Shown here in pieces: positions 18,302-27,426 of a stretch of 56,126 bases of DNA; the stretch's first letter is position 1; each line of letters opens with the position of its first letter. The DNA is from an uncultured Collinsella sp. (lineage in GTDB: Bacteria; Actinomycetota; Coriobacteriia; Coriobacteriales; Coriobacteriaceae), in contig CATXJW010000011.1 in NCBI GenBank assembly GCA_958370325.1, positions 1 through 56,126 on the forward strand. The letters are read 5' to 3'. The position numbers were made by a program, and so were the translations under genes. The notes under the pieces were generated by a model. The model saw nothing but the letters and a program-made list of their open reading frames with translations, made no database searches and was not told the DNA's origin.

Positions 18302-18990
18302 CTAAACCACTGAACGATAAGGAGAGTAACGAAAACGCGAACCATATACTGCGCAGATCTAACAGGATTAAGATAGCTCTCGCCACCTTGACGTTCGCGC
18401 ATCTCAACCTGTACCTCTGAAATGGAATACCCTTGCTTTAAAAAGAGGGCAAGGGATTCTGGTTCTGGATTTAGGGTATTGTCGTAATAATATTTCTTAA
18501 GAATATCTCGCCCAAACAGCCTAAACCCAGACGTCGGGTCACTGATTCTCTTGCCTGTCAGAATCTTTATTAGCACCGTAATCATACGCGAGCCGATCAT
18601 GCGAAGCGTCTTGTCTTTGCGCACGCTTACAAACCTAGAGCCAATGACAATATCTGATCCATCAGATTGAGCCCTATCAACAAGGACCTTTATATATTCC
18701 GGACAATGCTGGCCGTCGGCATCAAACTGAACCATATAGTCATATCCATGATCAACCGCATAACGCGCAGCTGTCTGGAACCCAACGGTCAAGCCGCAGT
18801 TAATGGGCATATCAATAATGTCACAACCAAGATCCTTGCAGATAGCTAGCGTTCGATCTCGAGAACCATCATTGATAACAATAAAATCAAACTCAGGTGC
18901 AATTTGCCTGAGCTCGCATACGGTATTTCTAATGCAATCCTCTTCGTTGTAAGCAGGTATAGCAACAAGAGTTCTAGCTGTATTAGACAA
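18298..18990 (-). CDS. GT2 polyprenyl-phosphate sugar synthase (DPM1-like)
   Basis: A 230-residue GT-A enzyme with TLVAIPAYNEEDCIRNTV, FIVINDGSRDRT and VQFDADGQHCPEY, then the SDPTSGFRLFGRDI acceptor-loop motif. It is short and has only one hydrophobic end segment (YMVRVFVTLLIVQWF), so membrane attachment may depend on the DUF2304 partner whose start codon it overlaps. The TTG at 18990 is the only start that keeps the first beta strand. The product is likely an undecaprenyl-phosphate hexose used by the DUF2142 protein. Confidence 0.87.
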   Translation of the reverse strand: MSNTARTLVAIPAYNEEDCIRNTVCELRQIAPEFDFIVINDGSRDRTLAICKDLGCDIIDMPINCGLTVGFQTAARYAVDHGYDYMVQFDADGQHCPEYIKVLVDRAQSDGSDIVIGSRFVSVRKDKTLRMIGSRMITVLIKILTGKRISDPTSGFRLFGRDILKKYYYDNTLNPEPESLALFLKQGYSISEVQVEMRERQGGESYLNPVRSAQYMVRVFVTLLIVQWFR

Positions 18991-19081
18991 AACGAACCAT
19001 TCTCTAGCTTATAAATACTTTGATTATACCAAGCTGGTCAGAAACAACCGTCAAACACACAGGCCGTTACTCAAGCTCAAA

Positions 19082-19996
19082 TTAAAGGATCTGAAACAGC
19101 AACAGGAGACGAACAGCTATTTCGCCAGGCAAACTTTGCCTATACCTTCCAGAATGAAACGCCTTGGACCAGCAACTGCCTTCAACGCTCGTCTCGAGTA
19201 GCGATAGACGTTCATGAGAGGGGATTTCCGTTTTATATGAATAGAGATGCCATAATTGTTTTTTAACAAACGAAAGCCCATCCCCCTTAGCAAAAGTCTT
19301 AAAGCGTTGGGCCATCACCTTTACGAAAGAGGTTCCTGTAGCGCTCGCGTTATCACCAGTTCGACGGTAATAGAGCGAGGGATAGTCATCATAAATAATG
19401 TTGCCAAAGGCAGAAGCGACAAGCGCTATCCACCAGTCGTGCCAACCATATTCTTCATAGCCAATTTGGTTCAAAATATGGTGCAATTTTTTATTTAGAA
19501 CCATTGTATTGCCAGAGCAAGGATTCTCGTAAAGCATCTTCTGAAAGGAAGCTCCTGTTTTATTCAATCTTGATTTTGAAACAACATCAAGATCGCTGTC
19601 ACAAAAATAGTATTCCGAGCAATACAACAGCGGCTCTTCCTCACCCGCATCCAAACGCTTCAACTTTCCAATGGCCCGCATTAGTTTGTCTTGCAGCCAA
19701 ACATCATCCTGATCGCATAGGGCTATATAGTCGTAACAATCCGGCGTATCACTCAGCAGTGAAAAAAACGAAGCGGTGACGCCAATGTTTTCACCAAAGA
19801 AAACTGTAACTCGGCTATCGTTCTGAAGACCATTTAAATATTCTAGAGTTTTGTCATGCGATCCGTCATCTCGAATGTACAAGTGAAGTGATGCACCGTC
19901 TTCCAAGGTTTGATTCAAGACACTGTCAACTTGATCAGAAATATATGGAAATCCGTTATAAGAAGACAATAGAACGGCGATTTGAACCTCATCCAT
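19082..19996 (-). CDS. RgpB-like GT2 rhamnosyltransferase
   Basis: A 304-residue GT2 enzyme: IAVLLSSYNGFPYISDQVDSV, LYIRDDGSHDKT, the metal motif ALCDQDDVWLQDK, then ENPCSGNTMVLNK and GWHDWWIALVASAFG. This set is characteristic of alpha-L-rhamnosyltransferases of the RgpB type. GGGGGA lies upstream of ATG 19996, and the gene begins 13 bp after the flippase stop. With dTDP-rhamnose synthesis in the same locus, a rhamnose donor is a reasonable inference. Confidence 0.85.
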   Translation of the reverse strand: MDEVQIAVLLSSYNGFPYISDQVDSVLNQTLEDGASLHLYIRDDGSHDKTLEYLNGLQNDSRVTVFFGENIGVTASFFSLLSDTPDCYDYIALCDQDDVWLQDKLMRAIGKLKRLDAGEEEPLLYCSEYYFCDSDLDVVSKSRLNKTGASFQKMLYENPCSGNTMVLNKKLHHILNQIGYEEYGWHDWWIALVASAFGNIIYDDYPSLYYRRTGDNASATGTSFVKVMAQRFKTFAKGDGLSFVKKQLWHLYSYKTEIPSHERLSLLETSVEGSCWSKAFHSGRYRQSLPGEIAVRLLLLFQIL

Positions 19997-20009
19997 AGCA
20001 ATCCCCCGC

Positions 20010-21266
20010 TTACAAGCATTTCAAAGTAGCAAACCTGCGAATGACCTCATAAACCAAAAAGACCACAGAGCAGCCATAGGAAACTAACAAAGTGACATTA
20101 ATGCCGTTCATTCCAATAAATGACTCGAAGGGATATACGAACAAGCAGCAAGCAACCAATGAAATTATTGAAGCAAACAGCGGGGTCCTATAGTCCTCAC
20201 ATACAACAAGAAAGTCAGAAAGATAGTTTATAAACGCATTCAAAAAAGTTGCAATCAACATAAAGTCAAAGACGACAGCCAACTTAGAGACGCTTGGACC
20301 AAACAGCAAGTTAAGCAATTGAGGTGCGAGAAAGAACAAAACCAAGCCAATGAAAACGGTGGCTGAAACCAGGCGAGACGTATATCGACAAAAAGCAGTT
20401 TTTAATTTACTGTAGCCATCACGATAAGCTAAGGCTAGTGGAGTTAGCAACGGAGCATAAAGATATCGCGAAGCCGCCTGAATTAAAATTGCGGGCGTGG
20501 CAATTGACGCGTAGATGCCGAGCTGCTCGGCTCCATAAGTATTTCCAAATAATTGTCTCGCTATAGTTGTCGTCAGACTAAACATCAAAGCTGAAATGGC
20601 CAACGGAAGACATGACTTAAAAATGTCGGCAAATTCACTTCGATGAATATTTATATCTAAATCAGTTAAACGCCTGACATGTGGAATGTCATAGAAAACA
20701 GTCATCAAGAAGCAAGGAAGCCACATCCCGATTATTCCATATGTAACACTACCGCTCACGTAAGCACCGATTGAAAAGCCAGCAAGAAGCAACGCACCGC
20801 GCAGAAACTGTGAAACGCCTATATAGTCCATCCGTTGGAATCTCTGATCGACTCCGGAAAGAACATCGCAAACGGACTCATCTATTTTAAAAAGTAAATA
20901 AGCGAGAATACTAGGAACAAAGGAGATATCCTTTACCGTTATTAAAGAATAGACGCAAGTTGCGACCAAAGCGAACAATATCATTCGAACCCGAAAGGCA
21001 AAATAGCACCCATGAGAATATTTGTCGCTGACATCGGATACCTGATATGTTCTTAAATTAAATGTGGCCAACGGCAGGAATACATTTCCGATTGCCATTG
21101 CAAACGCGAGATATCCAGATGCCTCAAACCCGGCAATATAAACAACAAGAATAGTCACCAGCCACTGACAGCCTTGATATGCCAAGCAACCGATTAAATT
21201 AAATAAAGTATTTCGTGCCGCAGATTGAGGCGGAGTATTAAAACCGTTTACTTTAGAAATATACAT
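20010..21266 (-). CDS. Wzx-like polysaccharide flippase (MOP superfamily)
   Basis: A 418-residue membrane protein with about twelve hydrophobic segments. The N-terminal AARNTLFNLIGCLAYQGCQWLV is typical of the first helix of oligosaccharide flippases of the MOP superfamily. It would flip lipid-linked repeat units across the membrane. It lies between glycosyltransferases in the same direction. No obvious Wzy polymerase is recognisable nearby; the DUF2142 protein is not one. Confidence 0.83.
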   Translation of the reverse strand: MYISKVNGFNTPPQSAARNTLFNLIGCLAYQGCQWLVTILVVYIAGFEASGYLAFAMAIGNVFLPLATFNLRTYQVSDVSDKYSHGCYFAFRVRMILFALVATCVYSLITVKDISFVPSILAYLLFKIDESVCDVLSGVDQRFQRMDYIGVSQFLRGALLLAGFSIGAYVSGSVTYGIIGMWLPCFLMTVFYDIPHVRRLTDLDINIHRSEFADIFKSCLPLAISALMFSLTTTIARQLFGNTYGAEQLGIYASIATPAILIQAASRYLYAPLLTPLALAYRDGYSKLKTAFCRYTSRLVSATVFIGLVLFFLAPQLLNLLFGPSVSKLAVVFDFMLIATFLNAFINYLSDFLVVCEDYRTPLFASIISLVACCLFVYPFESFIGMNGINVTLLVSYGCSVVFLVYEVIRRFATLKCL

Positions 21267-21286
21267 GTGCGCGTTTTCAAACAGAG

Positions 21287-22273
21287 TTAGCAGTTAAAGG
21301 CATTAAAAAGAGAGATCGCGTTTGCGCACTCGCTCTGAAAACGATTCAGCTCTTCGGCGATTGAACGCCTATACTCAAGAAAATCAAGAGTGGCTTTATC
21401 GTAGTTATTCATAACAAAGTCAATTGTTTGGCGAATCTGATCGATATCAAAGTCACCAAACTTATAAATATCTGATATTGGAATATCTACGTCGTTTGCT
21501 GCCGCCCCGCGCATACCTGTCACGACGCAGCATCCGCAAGTAGCTGCCTCGCGGGGAAGTCGATCCTTTCCGGGGTGTGCGCCAAAATCTACATATAATT
21601 TTGCTTTCTGCATCGTAGCCAACAGTTCGGAGAAAGACATTCCCTGAAGCGGAACCCACTCGTAATCTGAAATAGAGTTGATGAGCTGTTTGGTATATTT
21701 AATGCCCTTCTTAGGGTTATATAGAATCGTATTACCCTTTACCGCCGTCTCATCTGCCTTATATCTCAAATCTATAAAGTCGGACAATGGGTAAACACGA
21801 GATGCATCTATATTCAACTTATCAGTGATATATAAACGCGCGTATTCGCTTTGATAAAAATGAATGCACTTTTTAAATTGGCTCAAATTTAGCAAATGAA
21901 CTGGTTTATAGGCCAGACGTCGAGAAATTCTATAAACATCTTTATACGAATACCCATCCGCCTGATAAGCCGCACCCCAGTAATTGTCTACACTCATCCA
22001 CCAAACGGCAGTTTTGGACTGGCGGAACCTAGAAATGTATCCAGCAAAATGCTCAGGAATTACTACGCAACAGTCAGGCTTATCAATCAGGCCCACAACG
22101 TAGGGGTTCTCGTAGATAGGCTGGAACTTATTATAGATAGGCTTACCAACAGGATCGGACAGATACATCATGAATGCATTGCCGCCGAGTATATTGATTT
22201 GAGAACAGAACTGCTGAAGCAATTCGGTTCCACCTGTCGGTCCAACCACCGGACTTAGAACATAAATTTCCAT
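21287..22273 (-). CDS. GT4-like (GT-B) glycosyltransferase
   Basis: A 328-residue protein. MEIYVLSPVVGPTGGTELL is a GT-B N-terminal strand with glycine-rich loop. A middle stretch YQSEYARLYI leads to the C-terminal nucleotide-sugar domain with ILYNPKKGIKYT and FGAHPGKDRLPREAATCGC, where the Glu fits the conserved GT4 EX7E region. ATG 22273 has AAGGA seven bases upstream; the in-frame ATG at 22333 would overlap the spacer before the upstream GT2 and lacks a site. Substrate unknown. Confidence 0.75.
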   Translation of the reverse strand: MEIYVLSPVVGPTGGTELLQQFCSQINILGGNAFMMYLSDPVGKPIYNKFQPIYENPYVVGLIDKPDCCVVIPEHFAGYISRFRQSKTAVWWMSVDNYWGAAYQADGYSYKDVYRISRRLAYKPVHLLNLSQFKKCIHFYQSEYARLYITDKLNIDASRVYPLSDFIDLRYKADETAVKGNTILYNPKKGIKYTKQLINSISDYEWVPLQGMSFSELLATMQKAKLYVDFGAHPGKDRLPREAATCGCCVVTGMRGAAANDVDIPISDIYKFGDFDIDQIRQTIDFVMNNYDKATLDFLEYRRSIAEELNRFQSECANAISLFNAFNC

Positions 22274-22334
22274 TAGTGCATCCTTATTCACAAAAATATC
22301 TCTACAGAATGAGCGTATAAAGGGTAAGCCCAAA

Positions 22335-23270
22335 CTAACGATTTAACACATTTTCCTTGAAACGATATGACGAGGCGACAGCCAATCGCGATATCTTATC
22401 TAAATAACTCCAGGACAATAGGGGGATTTTTAATAGCTGTAAAACCGCGGCGACAATTCGTTTATTATGCAAATTCGCTACGGCCTCGTTGAACGCAGCG
22501 TTTGCTTTTAAGTAGCCTTGTTCTTTACTGGAGCTACAGCCCTCCACTTCATTCCAAGCTTCCTCTATGGATGGCAAAGTGTTTTTGCGAAATGAAGAAG
22601 TCAAATAGCGCTGTGCAATAAATTGCTTGAATAAATTTGACCTGGATAAGCTATCGGAACCCATCCTATATTGCAAAACACGAAATCCGCAATTTCCAAT
22701 ACGTTCCCCCGCCAACGACGAACGCAAGAGAAAATCATAGTCCTCGCAAAAGGGGAAATTGCGATATTTCTTCTGGAAAACTGATCGTTTCCCCAGCCAC
22801 GTAGGATGTGGTACACAGTTATTCCAGCGAAGAGCCTGATTAACATGTTTGAACTCTAAAGGAAGCTGGACACTATATTGAAAACATCCAGCCTCATCAA
22901 TGACATCCATCTCTCCGCCGATTAAATCCAAGTTATCCTTATTCAAAGTGTTAACCTGAATTTCGATACGTTGCACATCCGCGATATCATCCGCATCCAT
23001 GCGACAAATATAATCTCCGGTTGACAAATCGATGCCCTGGTTCAGATTTTCAACAATCCCAAGATTGTGCTCGTTCACTACAGCCCTTACCCGAACGTCG
23101 GACTCCGCATATGATTTGATTAAGCTACAAAGATCCTTATTGGATGGGTCATCCAACAGAAGTAGTATCTCAAGTTTTTCATACGATTGTCTCAGGATTG
23201 ATTCAATCGCACACTGAGCAACAGACAGTGGCTCCCTATAGAGCGGCAATAAAACAGAAACTAAGTCCAT
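22335..23270 (-). CDS. GT2 family glycosyltransferase
   Basis: A 311-residue enzyme starting LVSVLLPLYREPLSVAQCAI, with NLGIVENLNQGI and the DxD motif YICRMDADDIADVQR near residue 93, then CVPHPTWLGKR and FCEDYDFLLR typical of capsule/LPS transferases. AAGGA precedes ATG 23270. It follows the GH25 gene by 17 bp and lies in the same direction as the flippase. Donor and acceptor cannot be read from sequence. Confidence 0.85.
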   Translation of the reverse strand: MDLVSVLLPLYREPLSVAQCAIESILRQSYEKLEILLLLDDPSNKDLCSLIKSYAESDVRVRAVVNEHNLGIVENLNQGIDLSTGDYICRMDADDIADVQRIEIQVNTLNKDNLDLIGGEMDVIDEAGCFQYSVQLPLEFKHVNQALRWNNCVPHPTWLGKRSVFQKKYRNFPFCEDYDFLLRSSLAGERIGNCGFRVLQYRMGSDSLSRSNLFKQFIAQRYLTSSFRKNTLPSIEEAWNEVEGCSSSKEQGYLKANAAFNEAVANLHNKRIVAAVLQLLKIPLLSWSYLDKISRLAVASSYRFKENVLNR

Positions 23271-23287
23271 TGTGATTCCTTAAAAAG

Positions 23288-24943
23288 CTACTGTGAAATT
23301 CCCAGCAGATAAGTCAGCGAGGGGCTGGAGCCAGTTTGACAACCAAAATCGCGAAGCACGCCGTTCTGGAACCGCTGCTGGGAGCCGCCGCCGGGGAGCG
23401 CCTCGGCCTCCGCCACGGGCCACCCGAGGGGGCCGGCCTGCCAGCCCCTCCTGACGTACTCGCTCCTTATCGCGCCGCTGCGGACGGAGACGGCATGGTG
23501 GCTCGAGGTCCAGGCGATCGAGCCCCTCTCGAAATCGGTCGAGTAGCCTCCCCCGTTCTGGGGGAACCACGCCGCGTTGCCGAGGGGGTAGCCCAGCCCG
23601 TCAACCCCGCCCAGGGACGTCCAAAGGTCCAGCATCTCGCCGTCCATCTCGAACGCACCCTTGGAAGACGTGACGATGGTGCCGTTCTGGAACCGCTGCT
23701 GGGAGCCGCCGCCGGGGAGCGCCTCGGCCTCCGCCACGGGCCACCCGAGGGGGCCGGCCTGCCAGCCCCTCCTGACGTACTCGCTCCTTATCGCGCCGCT
23801 GCGGACGGAGACGAACCCGTATTCATTAGTCCAATGTAAAGACCCATTTTGAAAATCCTGGGCAGAGCCCGATCCATTGGAAGAGCTAGACGTTTCATCG
23901 CCAACCGGAAGACCTAGCTCAGAAGATTCCATCCCCAAATCGCACCATTTTTGGAAAAATAAACCGTAAATAGAATGGGCACCGGACTTCTTAGTCCAAT
24001 ACACTCTTCCAAGTTCACATTTTAAATAGGAATAAGTGCCCTCGTGGACAATCCCTCCGTCTTTATTGCCCAGCTGAGCAGAGTGCACTTCGTAATAGGA
24101 ATTAATTTCCCAGGCCGCTTTATCCTGATCAGACATTACTCCAATGGCACCATACGCATAGTTCATATCAACGGAACCGCTGATTCCATCAACGCTTCCA
24201 TCACTCGCATACTGCCAAAAGCTATACTTGCCCGCGTAATCACACTGATAATTATATTGTGCGATCCAATGGTCATATGAAGGCGAATTAAACACGGGGT
24301 CGGTCAGGATATTGTTAAACCAATTTAAGTTGGCATAAATGCCGACCTTATAGCCAGAATTTATAATCCGATTGCAAAAAACCGAAGCCCTTGAGGCGAT
24401 ACCTCCTTGGCGACCGTCAGCAATAATTGAATTATCCTCGAGGTCGTAGTAGATAGGCAGCTGTGGGCTGTGGCCCGCAATATTGTTAATAACAAATGCC
24501 GCTTCATCTGCCGCCTGTTCATCATCCCACGCATACGAATAAAGATAGATACCGTACGGAATCCCCAAGCGCTCACACTCAGAGATATTACGCTGGAACT
24601 GATGATCAGTTCTTCCCCCGAAAGACGGCGCACCAAAGCCAACACGGAGAATAGCGAAATCAACACCGCTCGCCTTAACGGCATCCCAATTGATATTGCC
24701 CTGGTGCTCGCTCACATCGATACCCTGAGCAGTGACACCGTCAGGTAGCCTGCTGAGCGAATACGCTGAAATTCCAGCATCTTCGGAGTCTTCTTCAGGA
24801 GTAATTGACTGACCATCTTGAAAGCGCCAAGAATTTTCTACAAGAACTCTTGAAGATTCGTCAGCAAAAGACGGTGTCGCGACAACAACCAATGACACGA
24901 CCATCGCAATGATAAAGACGAACGCCCTTTTAAACTGACCCAT
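23288..24943 (-). CDS. secreted GH25 lysozyme with LGFP-type repeats
   Basis: A 551-residue exported muramidase. A signal peptide (KRAFVFIIAMVVSLVVVATPSFA) is followed by a GH25 domain at about 70-260, with GIDVSEHQGNINW (active-site Asp), FAILRVGFG, IYYDLEDN (Asp/Glu) and FWQYASDG. The C-terminal part has three LGFP-like modules (ELGLPVGDE, GPLGWPVAEAEALPGG, DGLGYPLGNAAWFP, and a second copy of GPLGWPVAEAEAL), which probably bind cell wall or glycans. ATG 24943 has GGAATAG upstream. The last 160 codons are strikingly GC-rich and contain a perfect 133-bp direct repeat. Lysozymes in polysaccharide loci may remodel peptidoglycan for export or be surface-attached. Confidence 0.9.
   Translation of the reverse strand: MGQFKRAFVFIIAMVVSLVVVATPSFADESSRVLVENSWRFQDGQSITPEEDSEDAGISAYSLSRLPDGVTAQGIDVSEHQGNINWDAVKASGVDFAILRVGFGAPSFGGRTDHQFQRNISECERLGIPYGIYLYSYAWDDEQAADEAAFVINNIAGHSPQLPIYYDLEDNSIIADGRQGGIASRASVFCNRIINSGYKVGIYANLNWFNNILTDPVFNSPSYDHWIAQYNYQCDYAGKYSFWQYASDGSVDGISGSVDMNYAYGAIGVMSDQDKAAWEINSYYEVHSAQLGNKDGGIVHEGTYSYLKCELGRVYWTKKSGAHSIYGLFFQKWCDLGMESSELGLPVGDETSSSSNGSGSAQDFQNGSLHWTNEYGFVSVRSGAIRSEYVRRGWQAGPLGWPVAEAEALPGGGSQQRFQNGTIVTSSKGAFEMDGEMLDLWTSLGGVDGLGYPLGNAAWFPQNGGGYSTDFERGSIAWTSSHHAVSVRSGAIRSEYVRRGWQAGPLGWPVAEAEALPGGGSQQRFQNGVLRDFGCQTGSSPSLTYLLGISQ
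23360..23492 (-). repeat. 133-bp perfect direct repeat, copy 1 (inside GH25 gene)
   Basis: Identical over 133 bases to 23681-23813, with a repeat period of 321 bp (107 codons, in frame). It encodes the SVRSGAIRSEYVRRGWQAG...RFQNG module of the lysozyme tail. Confidence 0.95.
23681..23813 (-). repeat. 133-bp perfect direct repeat, copy 2 (inside GH25 gene)
   Basis: Second copy, base-for-base identical to 23360-23492. Sequence to its right drops abruptly in GC, so it marks the edge of the GC-rich module block. Confidence 0.95.
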
Positions 24944-25379
24944 AGCTATTCCAAATTCTCGTAACAAGCCAAAGTTAATCAAAAGTGCATTTTAGCGAAT
25001 GCACATTGACGCAGACAACGCATCTGCTTAATAACAGATTTAATAGGAGGCCGAATTCAGGAGTCAAAATCCATCAACTCCCGCAACATACAAAGGAATA
25101 CGTCATCCATTGCGTCAAGACTAGATTTACCAAGGAAAGGAGTGCAACAAGATATGGTTTATGGCGGCGCCTAGATACATTGTCTATTCATTGGCATGCC
25201 CCCATGAAATACTATTTTTATCACGCCCGTTTCTCTTTTTATCCCAAGAGTCAAATAAGAAACAATCGAACTCATAGAACTCTGTTTCCTGAAAGGAAAA
25301 CTGTCTATCTTCATTGTTCGTGGAGATATTCACGATGAACGGGTTATTAACCGATCGCAATTCATGTTGACTAGCTCTC
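24944..25379. other. intergenic region before the GH25 gene
   Basis: About 435 bases without a convincing gene; it marks the boundary between the polysaccharide locus and the accessory island. Open frames at 24985-25338 (+) and 25184-25519 (-) have no ribosome-binding site or recognisable protein and are not called. It should contain the promoter for the GH25 gene. The only clear structure is the palindrome at 24985-25004. Confidence 0.4.
24985..25004. promoter_or_regulatory. 7-bp-arm palindrome upstream of the GH25 gene
   Basis: GTGCATT-TTAGCG-AATGCAC, perfect arms with a 6-base spacer, centred about 50 bp before the lysozyme start codon. It could be an operator for the gene cluster or a small leader hairpin. 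No regulator can be assigned. Confidence 0.35.
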
Positions 25380-27359
25380 TCAGTTGAATTCTCCGAATAT
25401 TCTTCGATACTCCGAGCGTTTCTTGTCGGCTTTCTTGTCGCTGATCTTTCGAGCAGTGCGAGAGATGCACCTTTTGATGAAGCCGTGTTTGGAAACGAAA
25501 AGATCAAGTGTCCCTGCACCAGCGAGGAAAGCCAAGAAGATTGTTTGCAGAGTAATCGTTTCGGTTGAGAAGAAATCGTTGATTGACAGTACTACCGCGA
25601 AGATACAAAGCGGTATGAATATGAAGCCCGCGACAATAGAAAGTCTCCGTTCATACTTAACCTTGGTTTCCGCTTGAACACGCTTAATTTCGATAAAAGC
25701 CCTGTTTCTCTCTTCTTCCTGCTCGTGGGCCAATTGTTCAAGAGCCTTCTTCTTAGCAGAGAGGGCCTCTTTTGTACTTGTGTCATACTGCTCCCGGAGT
25801 CGATTTCTGACGGATAGCACTGTATCGGAATCAACTTGTTCAGAGTCCCCGTTCGTTAAAGACATGAGTTCTCGCATGTTGAACATATGGGCTTTCATAG
25901 CGGCGGCTTCCGCTTCGGTAATGCCGCCGCCTTTTTCCATCAGCTCGACCTGTTGGAAAAAGGCTAGCATAACCTCTTCCGTTACACCTGTTGAGGACAA
26001 TGCATCCTGAATTAGTTTTATTCTTGAATAATTAGTATGAGTCTGATAACACTTTAGCCATAATAGAGCTGTGAACTGTGGTTCACCAATGATATAAGGG
26101 ATATTCCGTACATCATTGTTTCCTTGCAAGTATTGTTCTGCAAAATGGGCAAGACGTGTGTTGTGCGTTATGAAGATGTGTCCGCAGGATTCAATTGATT
26201 TGGGCACAAGCTGTCTCCGGAGAGCAGCTATGGTACTGATGCTGTCAACGTCCCTGTCTAGGGCAATCGGACGAGAATAGGATATGTTCTGATTGAGATA
26301 ATCGCGTAGCCCCGCTTCGTCAATAACTGGTGGATTGGCTTCGTCGTAGTGCTCCTTTTTCATCACGGCTATTCCAAGCTTACTCACCTTTGACTGCACA
26401 GTGCTGCGGAATAAGCTGACATCTTTCCAGCTGACGTGATTTAGGTCAAACCCTTCAAGGGTGAGGCCCCTCTGATAGCCGTTTGGATTGTGAATGGAAT
26501 TTTCATAAGCACAAAGAATCTCATCAACCTCATCTAGGGTATGCTCGAAGACGCAGACTCTAGCGCCCTGCTCTTTGAGCATTTTGATTAACTCGAGAGA
26601 TGCTTCGTTGCTTTCCTTCGCGTTGCACCTCAGAGCATCAAGAATGATTCTAATGTCGAGATAGCAACAAGTTTGCTTGAAACGTTCCTTTCCATTGCCC
26701 CCGCTCTGAGTGTGTAGTGATATTGCGAGGGAAAGAAAGAACCCTTGAAGCATCTCAAGGATGAAATCAAATGTTGATGATTCCTTCTCCATCTCATCAA
26801 GGATGAACTGACCAACTTGGTACTCACAGCTCTTTTTCTTATTTGAGGGGAGAAAAGCAATCGATTTTGGGCTTTTCGCAAGGCTAAATCCGTGCGACTC
26901 AAAAAAGAGGAGTAAGCAATCAAGCGACTGCGCAGAATCCACATTTAAATTTCCCGTGCAATCACGTAGATATGACGCCAAATCATTTCCGACTTGTTCA
27001 CAGTGTTGTTTGTATTTGTTTTCATTTTTGGCAAATCGCGCTATATCGTCCTTTAGCCCCGTATCGAGATAAAACCTATCGGAGCTTTTTTTAAGGAAAG
27101 TGGGCGATAGGCGGTTAAGCAAGGTTCTTGTCACGGAAAGGGGAATGGTCGCAAATCCAAACGTCGTGTTAAGATAGCTAGTTACGGCATCGAGCTTTAC
27201 CTCATCTCCGATTTTAGTGGTCTTATGTATTGCTGTTTTTACAAACGGAATGAGGGAATCGAGAAGATCGCGATCTTTAATATTGAAAATGGAGTTTAGC
27301 ATGGCAACGTTTGCCAAGGTGTAATTAATCGAAGTGGAAGTAGCTGATTTTGAATCCAT
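25380..27359 (-). CDS. membrane-anchored PIN-like protein (candidate effector)
   Basis: A 659-residue protein of no recognised family. Residues 230-410 have the spacing of a PIN-like nuclease: CCYLDIRIILDALR (D235), VCVFEHTLDEVDEIL (E272, D276 and nearby acids) and HIFITHNTRLAHF near 395. An alpha-helical N-terminal region precedes it. After about 500 there is a charged coiled coil (KKKALEQLAHEQEEERNRA) and then two transmembrane helices (about 590-612 and 618-640) with a basic tail. A nuclease domain tethered to the membrane at the C-terminus is compatible with a defence or suicide effector. The gene is low-GC and sits at the edge of an island of decayed toxin systems. The start ATG 27359 has only a weak purine-rich site. 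Confidence 0.65.
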   Translation of the reverse strand: MDSKSATSTSINYTLANVAMLNSIFNIKDRDLLDSLIPFVKTAIHKTTKIGDEVKLDAVTSYLNTTFGFATIPLSVTRTLLNRLSPTFLKKSSDRFYLDTGLKDDIARFAKNENKYKQHCEQVGNDLASYLRDCTGNLNVDSAQSLDCLLLFFESHGFSLAKSPKSIAFLPSNKKKSCEYQVGQFILDEMEKESSTFDFILEMLQGFFLSLAISLHTQSGGNGKERFKQTCCYLDIRIILDALRCNAKESNEASLELIKMLKEQGARVCVFEHTLDEVDEILCAYENSIHNPNGYQRGLTLEGFDLNHVSWKDVSLFRSTVQSKVSKLGIAVMKKEHYDEANPPVIDEAGLRDYLNQNISYSRPIALDRDVDSISTIAALRRQLVPKSIESCGHIFITHNTRLAHFAEQYLQGNNDVRNIPYIIGEPQFTALLWLKCYQTHTNYSRIKLIQDALSSTGVTEEVMLAFFQQVELMEKGGGITEAEAAAMKAHMFNMRELMSLTNGDSEQVDSDTVLSVRNRLREQYDTSTKEALSAKKKALEQLAHEQEEERNRAFIEIKRVQAETKVKYERRLSIVAGFIFIPLCIFAVVLSINDFFSTETITLQTIFLAFLAGAGTLDLFVSKHGFIKRCISRTARKISDKKADKKRSEYRRIFGEFN

Positions 27360-27426
27360 CTTGATTGCGCTTTCTTCTTGGTGCCGCCTTTCTGGCTTGG
27401 AAACGGTCGGCAGCGTTGACGCCTTC

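Noticed and set aside
25184..25519. 111-codon minus-strand frame overlapping the PIN-like gene end
   Set aside because: Overlaps a better-supported gene by 140 bases in another frame, has no ribosome-binding site and no recognisable motif.
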